Assembly (NCBI GenBank): GCA_015295905.1
Contig: DVEB01000163.1
Location: 1-43,922 of the forward strand
Direction: 5' to 3'
Length of the DNA: 43,922 nt
Origin: Synechococcales cyanobacterium M55_K2018_004
GTDB taxonomy: Bacteria > Cyanobacteriota > Cyanobacteriia > Elainellales > Elainellaceae
The position numbers and the translations under genes are program-made. Below, piece after piece: positions 36,645 to 43,922 of the stretch (the stretch's first letter is position 1; each line of letters begins with the position of its first letter). The notes under the pieces are model-generated. The model did no database searches. It saw only the letters and a program-made list of their open reading frames with translations, and had not been told where the DNA came from.

Positions 36645-37151
36645 ATGGTCTCTACGAAGCCTGTCTCTCAACCCCTCTCCCCTTCAAAACCCCCTGCTTG
36701 GAAGATCAAACTGCTGTACGACGGCGACTGTCCGCTCTGCCTGCGAGAGGTCAATTTTTTGAAAAAACGGGATGCCGGTCGTGGCCTAGTCGCGTTTGTG
36801 GATATTGCTCAGGACGATTACAACGCGCAGGAAAACGGCGGTGTGGACTACGAGACTGCCATGGGGCGCATTCACGCTGTGCGTGCCGATGGCACAGTAG
36901 TCAAAAATGTAGAGGTGTTTCGCCAGGTCTACGAGGTGCTGGGCATGGGCTGGGTCTATGCCATCACACGCATTCCCCTGATCGGTGCCCTGGCAGACTG
37001 GCTGTATGGCATCTGGGCAGACTGGCGACTGCCCCTAACCGGACGCCCCAACCTAAAAACACTCGTGAGCGATCGCCAGCAACGCTTGGGTTGTGAGACG
37101 AGCGATCGCTGCCGCCTGAATTCGCCTGAAGCATCAACTATCGCCGATTGA
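36645..37151 (+). CDS. Thiol-disulfide oxidoreductase, DCC family (DUF393)
   Basis: 168 residues. The family-defining DxxCxxC motif is present as YDGDCPLC near residue 24-31, after the opening strand KIKLLYDG; GMGWVYAITRIPL later in the protein is also typical. These are thioredoxin-like proteins expected to exchange disulfides, with no known partner. The last 30 residues are Arg/Ser-rich and look unconserved. ATG 36645 is chosen; ATGs at 36582 and 36609 are in frame and possible. Confidence 0.85.
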   Translation: MVSTKPVSQPLSPSKPPAWKIKLLYDGDCPLCLREVNFLKKRDAGRGLVAFVDIAQDDYNAQENGGVDYETAMGRIHAVRADGTVVKNVEVFRQVYEVLGMGWVYAITRIPLIGALADWLYGIWADWRLPLTGRPNLKTLVSDRQQRLGCETSDRCRLNSPEASTIAD

Positions 37152-37317
37152 AGTGCCGATTATAGTTTGTCCTGATCCCAGCAGGCTATTGGGGGGACAG
37201 TGATGCCTTAGTTGTCGGAGGTTCAGCGTCTACTGCTCGCGCCTGTACTCACAGGGATCTGTCTGCTGCTGGCAACCATGCGGCCCAACCATCCTTCCGC
37301 TCGGTCTCACCTATCTA

Positions 37318-37439
37318 ACGTGAATTCGGGATAAGCTGAAATCCTTGCTGTTCCGTGCGCGACGCGCACGGAACAGCAAGGATTTTGGGGCACCGCGCCA
37401 GTCGCGGTGCCCCAAAATCCTCTTAACCCGAACTAACGT
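37318..37439 (+). repeat. F1 element, 122 bp, with 6-bp target duplication
   Basis: Left end ACGTGAATTCGGGATAAG, a 23-bp perfect stem with a 1-base loop (first hairpin), a 16-bp stem with a 5-base loop (second hairpin, sharing its first bases with the end of the first stem), and right end CTTAACCCGAACTAACGT. TATCTA occurs directly on both sides (37312-37317 and 37440-37445). Confidence 0.9.
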
Positions 37440-37991
37440 TATCTACCTCAAACCCTCATAAATTCAGGCCTTGAAGCTTAACGAAGGCTTCCTATTAGTT
37501 CTATATTTTCCCAAACTATAATCATCTACATTGGAAGCTCGACCCTCCAAAACTTTTCCACAACTTTGTAGGGCACACGCAGTGTATCCCTACAGACTCT
37601 AAGGTGTTAGACATCACTGGCATGGATTTTTACCCAAAGCCGCAATCACACAAGTCGTGATTACACAAGTCGTAATTATACTAAAGTCGCGGAGAGTCAA
37701 GCGCTTCATCGATCGAGTGTTGTTCAGGCTTGTAGCTGATCCCCGGAAAGTCACGGTCCGATTCCTAAAACTCTAGGTTTTATCGTTCAAAATTCACACC
37801 CTTCAGCAAGCGGCCCACCTAATTAACGTTGCCTGATTGATGGGGCACTTCTCGCGTCCCATCAACCAGATCAAGCCCTACTTACTCAAGATTTACATTG
37901 CCATCATTCAATCCATTGATTGAACTCAACTGATTGAACTGTCTCAGACTCTTGCTTGACAATGTCCGACTTGACGATGTCCGGGTGCATA

Positions 37992-38109
37992 TCACGTTTG
38001 CAGGCCCTCATCCCCCAGCCCCTTCTCCCAACGTGGGAGAAGGGGAGCCGAGCCTCTCAACGTCCCTCTTCCAGCTTGGGAGAGGGATTTAGGGTGAGGG
38101 CAAACGTGA
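37992..38109. repeat. Common cyanobacterial CCCTCA-type palindromic repeat
   Basis: Two hairpins (CCTTCTCCCAACGTGGGAGAAGG and CCCTCTTCCAGCTTGGGAGAGGG, landmarks only) lie between GCCCTCATCCC and GGGTGAGGGC. An outer inverted pair TCACGTTTGC (37992-38001) and GCAAACGTGA (38100-38109) frames it. Repeats of this kind are widespread between genes in cyanobacterial genomes. Confidence 0.75.
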
Positions 38110-38194
38110 CATTCACCCCCATGTCCTAAAGTCATCAGCCGATGTACCCTTTTGCTTCGTCAATAACTCTCACCGATTCTATTGGGATTTTTCT

Positions 38195-39283
38195 ATGAAA
38201 ACCAGAATTGCAATCGCTTGCCAGGGAGGCGGTAGCCATGCTGCATTTACGGCAGGGGCACTACAAGCCCTGTTTGCAAACGGCATTCAGGACAAGTTTG
38301 AAATTGTGGGACTCAGTGGAACGTCAGGTGGGGCGCTGGGGGCGGCACTCACTTGGTACGCCATGAAGAAGGGCGAAACTCCAGTCTCCCAGAGATTGGT
38401 TGATTTCTGGCAGGACAACACGGCCCAGACCTACCAGGAGCGCCTGTTCAACGATTTTGCGATTAAAACCCTGGAATATACCAGTAAAGGACTGCTGCCC
38501 CAGTTTAATATGGCGCCAACTTCGCCTGCCCTTAAAAATTGGATGTCCTTTGCGACACTGGGTCTGCGCAGTCGCTTCACCAACTTCCAGGAGCTACTGG
38601 AAGCCCACATCGATTTTGACGAAATAGCTGCTTGGGGGCCGCAACCCGAACCACCCATTCTGCTGTTGGGAGCCAGCAATATCCTGACTGGTAAGTTATG
38701 GATGTTTAATTCGGCGCGGGAAGCCATTCAGGTCGAACACATCTTGGCCTCCTGCGCGATCCCTAATCTTTTCCCTGCCGTTCAGATTGGTAAAGATGCC
38801 TACTGGGATGGCATCTTCTCTGACAATCCACCAATCACGGAGTTAATCGACCCCAACTACATGGGATCAGTCCCTCTGCCGCAAGAAATTTGGGTGATTA
38901 AACTCAATCCCACCCGTCGAGACTCTATCCCCGTCGAACCGGATGATATTCTTGACCGCCGCAATGAATTGGAGGGCAATATTTCGCTGTTTCAAAGTTT
39001 ACAGGTGATCGAAAAGCTCAATGACCTGCTGCTTAGGGGAGCCTACAAAGAAGAGTTTCTTCAGGAGATGGGCATCCATGAGCCGGTCAAAATTCCCCGG
39101 TCGTTTATTGACTTAGACGATAAACCCTATTACATCCCCTTCATTGAGATGTCGGAATACCTGCAAAAAAGCCTCAACTACGAAAGCAAGCTCGATCGCA
39201 GTCCAGAACGGATTCAACAACTGATGGAGGATGGACGGCAACAGGCCACATCGTTTTTGCAGGCAAGATTGGCTGCTGTGTAA
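38195..39283 (+). CDS. Patatin-like phospholipase
   Basis: 362 residues. The Ser-Asp dyad fold is clear: oxyanion Gly-rich loop CQGGGSHAAF near 9-18, nucleophile elbow GTSGG near 42-46 and Asp in WDGIFSDNPP near 206. Such enzymes hydrolyse acyl chains from lipids. No signal peptide is visible, so it should act on membrane lipids from the cytoplasm. ATG 38195 opens on KTRIAIACQGGG, immediately before the oxyanion loop, so the start is firm. Confidence 0.92.
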   Translation: MKTRIAIACQGGGSHAAFTAGALQALFANGIQDKFEIVGLSGTSGGALGAALTWYAMKKGETPVSQRLVDFWQDNTAQTYQERLFNDFAIKTLEYTSKGLLPQFNMAPTSPALKNWMSFATLGLRSRFTNFQELLEAHIDFDEIAAWGPQPEPPILLLGASNILTGKLWMFNSAREAIQVEHILASCAIPNLFPAVQIGKDAYWDGIFSDNPPITELIDPNYMGSVPLPQEIWVIKLNPTRRDSIPVEPDDILDRRNELEGNISLFQSLQVIEKLNDLLLRGAYKEEFLQEMGIHEPVKIPRSFIDLDDKPYYIPFIEMSEYLQKSLNYESKLDRSPERIQQLMEDGRQQATSFLQARLAAV

Positions 39284-39337
39284 AACGCTTGTGCGTTGAC
39301 AGCCTATGCTCGGATGAATCAGGTGACCTCCTATCCT

Positions 39338-39459
39338 ACGTGAATTCGGGATAGGTTGAAACCCTTGCTGTTCCGTGCGTGCCGCGCACGGAACAGCAAG
39401 GGTTTTGGGGCACCGCGCCAGTCGCGGTGCCCCAAAACCCTCTTAATCCGAACTGACGT
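39338..39459 (+). repeat. F1 element, 122 bp, with 6-bp target duplication
   Basis: Same length and layout as the 37 kb copy, differing at nine positions. TATCCT occurs directly on both sides (39332-39337 and 39460-39465). Three of the differences change together to keep both hairpins paired. Confidence 0.9.
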
Positions 39460-39487
39460 TATCCTCGACTCCGTTGCACGGTTACTG

Positions 39488-39523
39488 ATGGATCGATCCA
39501 TCATCTTCTACCCCGACCTGTAA
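39488..39523 (+). other. Duplicated 5' end of the HDAC-like gene (short upstream frame)
   Basis: ATG GAT... at 39488 reads MDRSIIFYPDL then TAA. Over the first ten codons it matches the true gene start (MDLPIVFHPD at 39579) at 25 of 30 bases, and the 7 bases before the ATG also match at 6. It is either a remnant of a local duplication or a short leader frame. No protein function is proposed. Confidence 0.6.
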
Positions 39524-39578
39524 GATGGTCTACAGATGCAATACGGATGCAACAGAGAGAGCAAAGAAATAGTTGCTG

Positions 39579-40496
39579 ATGGATCTGCCCATCGTCTTCC
39601 ACCCCGACTACGTTGCTCCCCTGCCACCGGGGCACCGCTTCCCGATGCAAAAATTTCGGCGATTGCAAGAGGTTCTAGTGGCAGATGGAGTTGCCCACCC
39701 CTGCCAGTTTCATCAGCCTGAACTCCCCCCCTTAGCCTGGCTTGAGGCAGTCCATACGCCGGAGTACGTCCGCGCCTATCGAGAGGGCACTCTTGATCCC
39801 CGCGCTCAGCGCCGCATTGGTCTTCCCTGGAGTGCGGCACTGGCAAACCGGACTCAAATTGCAGTCAGCGGTTCTGTATTAACCGCCCGCCTTGCCCTGC
39901 GGCATGGCCTTGCCTGCAACACGGCTGGGGGCACGCACCATGCCTTCCCTAGCTATGGGTCAGGCTTCTGTATCTTTAATGACTTGGCGATCGCCTCACG
40001 GGTGTTGCTTGCGGAAGGTCTGGTCAGCCGGATTTTGATTGTGGATCTGGATGTGCACCAAGGTGATGGAACCGCAGTCATCTTTCAGGACGATCCCAGG
40101 GTCTTTACCTTCTCGATGCACTGTGAGGTCAATTTCCCTGGCACTAAGCAGAAAAGCGACCTGGATGTGCCCCTGCGGGAAGGTATGGAAGATGACGAGT
40201 ACCTCCGCACGTTGGCTGCCTATCTGCCAGACTTGCTCTCGCAGGTGAAACCCGACTTGGTGCTGTATGACGCGGGGGTGGATGTGCATCTGGGCGATCG
40301 CCTCGGCAAACTTGCCCTCACCGATAGTGGTCTCTATCGCCGCGAAATGCAGGTCTTAACCACCTGTGTGCAGCACGGCTATCCTGTTGCCTGTGTGATT
40401 GGTGGTGGTTACTGCGAAGATATGGAATCGCTAGTCTATCGTCACTCTTTAGTGCATCGTGCAGCGAGCGAAGTCTTTCGGCACTATCAGGGCTAA
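39579..40496 (+). CDS. Histone deacetylase-family (HdaH/AcuC-like) hydrolase
   Basis: 305 residues of the zinc-dependent class II-like deacetylase fold. Active-site landmarks: GGTHHAFPSYGSGFCIFND near 116-134 (His-His pair), zinc ligands Asp and His in VDLDVHQGDGT near 157-167 and Asp in YDAGVDVH near 230. Bacterial members remove acetyl or acyl groups from proteins, polyamines or acetoin-related compounds. The substrate is unknown here. ATG 39579 is used; the upstream TTG 39573 is in frame. Confidence 0.9.
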   Translation: MDLPIVFHPDYVAPLPPGHRFPMQKFRRLQEVLVADGVAHPCQFHQPELPPLAWLEAVHTPEYVRAYREGTLDPRAQRRIGLPWSAALANRTQIAVSGSVLTARLALRHGLACNTAGGTHHAFPSYGSGFCIFNDLAIASRVLLAEGLVSRILIVDLDVHQGDGTAVIFQDDPRVFTFSMHCEVNFPGTKQKSDLDVPLREGMEDDEYLRTLAAYLPDLLSQVKPDLVLYDAGVDVHLGDRLGKLALTDSGLYRREMQVLTTCVQHGYPVACVIGGGYCEDMESLVYRHSLVHRAASEVFRHYQG

Positions 40497-40621
40497 TATC
40501 ACCATGATTTTTTTAACACCCTTAATTCCTGATTAAGTTTGGCTCTGGATGCCCCGGTAGAGGATTGAATTCTCTCAGGTAGACTTCTTTACTTAAGAAC
40601 AAAACAAATTTCTTGTCATGC

Positions 40622-40750
40622 CCTAAGGATCCTTACAAAAATACAAAAATAGCTTGACTCACTTTTTTGGGAGTGGGCATTTGTGAGTGGACAGCTCTGC
40701 TGCTCACTCACAAAAAAGTGAATAACGTTCATTTTGTAAGAATTCTCAAT
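40622..40750 (+). repeat. F4 element, full length
   Basis: Inverted ends TAAGGATCCTTACAAAA (from 40624) and TTTTGTAAGAATTCTCA (40732-40748) match at 14 of 17. The core pairs CACTTTTTTG (40660-40669) with CAAAAAAGTG (40711-40720) and contains a second inner hairpin of GTGAGTGG type. It fills much of the gap before cbiM. Confidence 0.7.
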
Positions 40751-40788
40751 TGTGAGGGAGTCCTATCTGTTCTGCCTTACCCCCAACT

Positions 40789-41541
40789 ATGTTGAATTTT
40801 TTTGCCACTCCTCTGTTTGCATTGGGTCTGTACGACGGGTTTCCCTTTGTCCTGGGAATGCACATTCCCGATGGGTTTCTCAGTCTTCCGGTCAGCCTCT
40901 TGACCTGGGTTGCATCGATTGTTCTAATTGTCCTAGCACTCGGTCAGGTCAAGGGTGAGTATCAGGAGCGCACCGTGCCTCTCATGGGGGTGTGTGCAGC
41001 GTTTATCTTTGCTGCTCAAATGATCAACTTCCCGATTCCGGGGGGCACTTCTGGCCACCTCCTGGGTGGAACGCTGGCTGGTGTACTCCTTGGCCCTTGG
41101 GCGGGTTCTCTCGTGATGGCAGTGGTTTTCATTGTGCAGGCTGTCCTGTTTCAAGATGGTGGACTGACCGTACTAGGAGCCAATATTTTCAATATGGGAT
41201 TGGTTGGAACATTTGGTGGTTACTACCTCTATCGCGTGGTGCGATCGGCGGTGGGGTTCAATCGCTGGCGGGGGATGGCGGCGGGGGTGGTCGTTGCGGC
41301 CTGGTCGAGTGTGGTGGTTGCTGCGATTCTAGTTGCGGTTCAGTTAGCACTGTCGGGCACCATTCCCCTCAACGTTGCTCTGCCGGCAATGGTGTTCTGG
41401 CACGTTGTGATTGGCATCGGCGAAGCTCTTATCACGCTGATTGCGATTCACTTTATTTGGCGCACCCGCCCCGACCTGCTGTTCGATCCGCCCAATCGCC
41501 GGTCAGCCGTCTCGGCACGATCGTCAGTGCTGCAGCGCTAA
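40789..41541 (+). CDS. cbiM: ECF transporter substrate-binding protein for Co2+/Ni2+ (CbiM)
   Basis: 250 residues, about seven membrane helices. The sequence MHIPDGFLS at residue 24 is the CbiM/NikM metal-binding N-terminus, where Met-His coordinates the metal. Later landmarks are PGGTSGHLLGG near 85-95 and GANIFNMG near 130-137. Either the first 23 residues are a signal sequence removed to expose Met24, as in some CbiM proteins, or translation starts at ATG 40858. The metal cannot be assigned from sequence. First gene of the transporter cluster. Confidence 0.93.
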   Translation: MLNFFATPLFALGLYDGFPFVLGMHIPDGFLSLPVSLLTWVASIVLIVLALGQVKGEYQERTVPLMGVCAAFIFAAQMINFPIPGGTSGHLLGGTLAGVLLGPWAGSLVMAVVFIVQAVLFQDGGLTVLGANIFNMGLVGTFGGYYLYRVVRSAVGFNRWRGMAAGVVVAAWSSVVVAAILVAVQLALSGTIPLNVALPAMVFWHVVIGIGEALITLIAIHFIWRTRPDLLFDPPNRRSAVSARSSVLQR

Positions 41542-41572
41542 CGGGTCAAACCGTCGTTAGGAAGTCCCTAGC

Positions 41573-41660
41573 TTAGAGAGTTGCCATCTCCATCATGTAC
41601 TTGCCGTAGGCTGTGTGAAGCGGTAGCCGCAACCCATTGTCGGAATGGTCTGTAGGAATC
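41573..41660 (-). pseudogene. Possible 3' remnant of a sugar nucleotidyltransferase gene
   Basis: On the reverse strand this reads LRLPLHTAYGKYMMEMATL and stops at 41573. The pattern PLxxxxYGxYL resembles the C-terminal end of RfbA-type glucose-1-phosphate thymidylyltransferases. Upstream of it no conserved sequence follows. It lies in the unusual 238-bp gap between cbiM and the PDGLE gene. The resemblance is short and may be chance. Confidence 0.2.
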
Positions 41661-41779
41661 GTCTTGTTACACAAGTCTCTTAGCGCCCTGCACAGTCGAA
41701 TTGCTGATGTTGCCTCGCGCTTGCTAGATATGTTTACGGTGCTCGTCCTCCCTGTTCTTATCTCCCACGCATTAGCTCT

Positions 41780-42145
41780 ATGTCTCGATCGTCTCAAGCA
41801 TCTCATCGCACGTTTTTGTGGTTTGCTCTAGGCATTTCTCTGTTTGTTGCTGCCCTGCTCTCACCCTTTGCAAGCCCCAACCCCGATGGTCTCGATCGCG
41901 TTGCTCAGGACCACAAATTTGATACCAAAGCAGTCGAGAATCCGCCTGCTCACCAACTGCCCTTCTACAACATTTTTGATGAATACGCTCTGCGCGGTGT
42001 CCCCGAACAAGTGGCGACGCCGCTGGCAGGTCTGGTTGGCACCTTGGTGACCTTTGGTTTAGCCTGGGGGGTGGGCAAGCTGGTGGTGCGCGGGAAGCAG
42101 CCAGAGCAAGCGTTGCCGTCTGACCCTCCCGACGCTTCCCGATAG
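41780..42145 (+). CDS. PDGLE-domain component of the Co2+/Ni2+ ECF transporter (CbiN/NikN-like)
   Basis: 121 residues. A first membrane helix (about 10-28) is followed by PNPDGLDRVAQDH, the PDGLE signature, a periplasmic loop and a second helix (about 82-102). In related systems this small protein is needed with CbiM for metal capture. It is 15 bases upstream of cbiQ. The region before it, after cbiM, is 238 bases, long for an operon. Confidence 0.88.
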   Translation: MSRSSQASHRTFLWFALGISLFVAALLSPFASPNPDGLDRVAQDHKFDTKAVENPPAHQLPFYNIFDEYALRGVPEQVATPLAGLVGTLVTFGLAWGVGKLVVRGKQPEQALPSDPPDASR

Positions 42146-42160
42146 GGCACGGGTTGCTTC

Positions 42161-42934
42161 ATGCTATTCCATATCGGCACGTTTCATCTGGATGTTGACA
42201 GCCAGAGGCAGAGTCCTTGGCATTGTCTCAATCCAGCCAGTCGAATTGTTTGCGCTGTATTACTTGCCTTTGCAACAGCGTTGACTCCCCACGGTCGCTG
42301 GTTGACCTGGGCAATCTATGCTGTGGCCCTGACGATCGCGCTTTTGATCAGCCGTGTTACCCTCACAACTTTGCTGCGTCGCGTATCAGTGGAGTTCCTC
42401 TTTGTGGGCGTGGTGTTGCTGGGAACCTTGTTCCATCCTGAAGGAGAAGTACTCTGGCAGTGGGGGTGGTTGCGGGTGACGACCCACGGGCTAGCGGTGC
42501 TGGGGAGTGTGATGCTGAAGGCACTCCTGTCTTTGCTGGTGCTGAATCTGCTGGTCATGACCACTGCCATTCCGGCTTTGCTCAACGGTCTCCTAGCATT
42601 GCGGGTGCCACCCCTGCTGGTGGCTATTCTAGCTGCCATGTCTCGCTACATCAGTGTGTTGGTCGAGGAGTCGAATGCGATGCGGCGGGCGGCCGCTGCT
42701 CGCAATCTGTTCATGGGCGATCGCCAAACTCGGTTGGTGACGGGAAACATCATCGGTTCCCTGTTTATCCGCACCGTTGACCGGGGGGAACGGATTCATC
42801 GAGCCATGCTCTCCCGTGGCTATGCGGGCCTGCCTAGACCAGTGGAGCAATTGACCTATCGCCGTTGTGATTTCGTGGCAGTCACCCTCACTGGGTTGGT
42901 CACCCTCCTAGGACAGGCCATCTACTTGTTCTGA
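42161..42934 (+). CDS. cbiQ: ECF transporter transmembrane T-component (CbiQ)
   Basis: 257 residues with five or six membrane helices. The cytoplasmic coupling motifs are recognisable: RRAAAARN near 178-185 and RGERIHRAMLSRGYAG near 205-220 (Ala-Arg-Gly type motifs that contact the ATPase). It links metal capture by CbiM to ATP hydrolysis by CbiO. ATG 42161 begins with a short polar segment, then the conserved FHLDVDSQRQSPWH region. Confidence 0.93.
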   Translation: MLFHIGTFHLDVDSQRQSPWHCLNPASRIVCAVLLAFATALTPHGRWLTWAIYAVALTIALLISRVTLTTLLRRVSVEFLFVGVVLLGTLFHPEGEVLWQWGWLRVTTHGLAVLGSVMLKALLSLLVLNLLVMTTAIPALLNGLLALRVPPLLVAILAAMSRYISVLVEESNAMRRAAAARNLFMGDRQTRLVTGNIIGSLFIRTVDRGERIHRAMLSRGYAGLPRPVEQLTYRRCDFVAVTLTGLVTLLGQAIYLF

Positions 42935-43014
42935 CGCCAACTTCCCCCGCAGACAATCGAGTCAGCAGTCGATTGCCTTTCCCCCCATCTCACACCCCCA
43001 CTCTCTGCGCTCGA

Positions 43015-43824
43015 ATGCACCACAACCCACTCTTTATCCGCGATCTCAGCTTTACCTACCCAGATGGCACCCATGCCCTGAAGGCGATCGCGTTATCGAT
43101 TGCAGCCAACGAACGGGTGGCATTGGTTGGGGCTAATGGGTCTGGCAAATCCACCCTGTTGCTCCACCTCAATGGGCTGTTGATGCCCCAGACGGGCGAG
43201 GTGATTGTGGGAGAATTGCCAGTCCGCCCGGAGAACCTCCGCCAGGTGCGAAATTTTGTAGGGGTGGTGTTTCAAAATCCCGACGACCAACTGTTTATGC
43301 CAACGGTGAAGGAGGATGTGTGTTTTGGCCCGCTCAACCAGGGGCTACGGGGAGAGGCGTTGGCCTGTCGGGTGCAGATGGCCATGGCCGCAGTGGGGCT
43401 GGACTGGGAGTACTACGCCCCGCGCAACACGGGCAATCTTTCTGGTGGTGAGAAAAAACGGGTGGCGATCGCCGGAGTTTTGGCGATGCAACCGCAAATT
43501 TTAGTGCTGGATGAACCGACGGCGCAGCTTGACCCCCGTGCGCGTCGCCAACTGCTACAACTGCTCCAAAGCCTACCCCTGACGCAGATCATCGCCACCC
43601 ATGACCTAGACTTGGCGGTTGAACTCTGTCCCCGGACGATTGTTTTGAGTCGTGGACGAGTGGTGTTTGATGGGGCGACGGAACAGGTGATGAATGAGCC
43701 AGCGTTTCTAGAACAGCATGCCCTCGAAAGCCCACTCTGCTACTCGCGTCCCTACTGCCGAATTGAGGACCGTCCCCTGCAGGCGACTCCCCCGGAACTG
43801 TTGTCCTATGATCTGGAGCGTTGA
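43015..43824 (+). CDS. cbiO: ECF transporter ATPase (CbiO)
   Basis: 269 residues: Walker A GANGSGKST near 39-47, Q-loop VVFQNPDDQLF, signature LSGGEKKRVAIA, Walker B ILVLDEPTAQLD and switch His ATHDLD. The QNPDDQ motif is typical of ECF ATPases. It follows cbiQ by 80 bases and completes the importer. ATG 43015 opens on the conserved first strand; the upstream TTG 42973 is in frame but adds unconserved residues. Confidence 0.95.
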   Translation: MHHNPLFIRDLSFTYPDGTHALKAIALSIAANERVALVGANGSGKSTLLLHLNGLLMPQTGEVIVGELPVRPENLRQVRNFVGVVFQNPDDQLFMPTVKEDVCFGPLNQGLRGEALACRVQMAMAAVGLDWEYYAPRNTGNLSGGEKKRVAIAGVLAMQPQILVLDEPTAQLDPRARRQLLQLLQSLPLTQIIATHDLDLAVELCPRTIVLSRGRVVFDGATEQVMNEPAFLEQHALESPLCYSRPYCRIEDRPLQATPPELLSYDLER

Positions 43825-43873
43825 GATGACGGGATGACTAGCGCAAATCTAGGCACCCTTTTCAAATGAAATA

Positions 43874-43922
43874 ACGTCAGTTCTGGTTAAGAGGGGTTTG
43901 GGTCACCGCGCCCGGCGCTGTG
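43874..43922 (-). repeat. F1 element cut by the window end
   Basis: Right end ACGTCAGTTCTGGTTAAG at 43874, preceded by TA, then the first arm of a GC-rich hairpin (GGTCACCGCGCCCGGCGC). The rest lies beyond the window. Confidence 0.7.

Larger units (their letters stand above)
37152..38194. other. Long non-coding region
   Basis: About 1 kb without a plausible gene. It holds the 122-bp F1 element (37318-37439), a small hairpin at about 37835-37863 (TTGATGGG...CCCATCAA), a near-duplicate ACACAAGTCGTGATT at about 37650-37680, and a large palindromic repeat (37992-38109). A T-arm-like GGTCCGATTCC near 37758 has no matching tRNA stems. The patatin promoter must be in the last 80 bases. Confidence 0.6.

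Noticed and set aside
37700-37790. GGTCCGATTCC, like a tRNA T-arm or the end of a tmRNA
   Set aside because: No acceptor, D or anticodon stems could be built around it.
40497-40788. A possible cobalamin riboswitch before cbiM
   Set aside because: No B12-box-like sequence was found; the space is mostly an F4 element.

Overview
The window is chromosomal DNA of a cyanobacterium. The octamer GCGATCGC (HIP1) and its core recur inside and between genes, as is typical of that phylum. The gene content agrees: a diflavin flavodiiron protein with a C-terminal flavin reductase domain, a KdpD without a histidine kinase, a PsiE-like membrane protein, pentapeptide-repeat and YkvA-type proteins, and a CbiM/PDGLE/CbiQ/CbiO metal importer. 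No rRNA, tRNA, phage or transposase gene was seen. The genus cannot be fixed from sequence reading alone.

Layout. 1-711: gene-free, with several copies of a palindromic repeat. 712-9463: Ca2+-type P-ATPase (-), degenerate P-loop ATPase (+), SGNH esterase (-), glycosyltransferase (-), HAD phosphatase (-), transglutaminase-like protease (+). 9909-16639: slipin, argS, a PLP trans-sulfuration enzyme (-), a YdcF-type membrane protein, a small unknown protein, a YkvA protein and a pentapeptide-repeat protein. 16647-20603 (-): a MacAB-like efflux operon headed by a GbsR/MarR regulator with a perfect 13-bp inverted repeat at its start. 20825-26764: DUF554 membrane protein (-), CDF zinc-type exporter, an ABC ATPase without a permease, PsiE-like protein, flavodiiron protein. 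27019-27847: two small proteins flanking a 36-bp perfect direct repeat with a 36-bp spacer. 27915-34355 (-): kdpA-kdpB-kdpGF-kdpC-kdpD for high-affinity K+ uptake. 34639-40496: ABC exporter (-), DCC thiol protein, about 1 kb of non-coding DNA, patatin-like lipase, histone-deacetylase-like hydrolase. 40789-43824: Co2+/Ni2+ ECF importer.

The most unusual content is between the genes. At least four families of short, transposase-free, palindromic elements (called F1 to F4 here) fill the intergenic space. Each has conserved outer ends and a hairpin core that differs between copies. F1 has two 122-bp copies, each with its own 6-bp direct repeat, so it has moved. The base changes between them preserve pairing in two adjoining hairpins. 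F1, F3 and F4 copies lie within a few bases of many stop codons and may act as, or have been recruited as, mRNA 3' ends. Three elements separate kdpB from the rest of the kdp operon, and one F3 copy ends exactly at the start codon of the YdcF-type gene.

Metal and ion traffic is a theme (Ca2+, K+, Zn2+, Co2+/Ni2+, plus an efflux pump), but these are separate transcription units and no single larger pathway unites the window.
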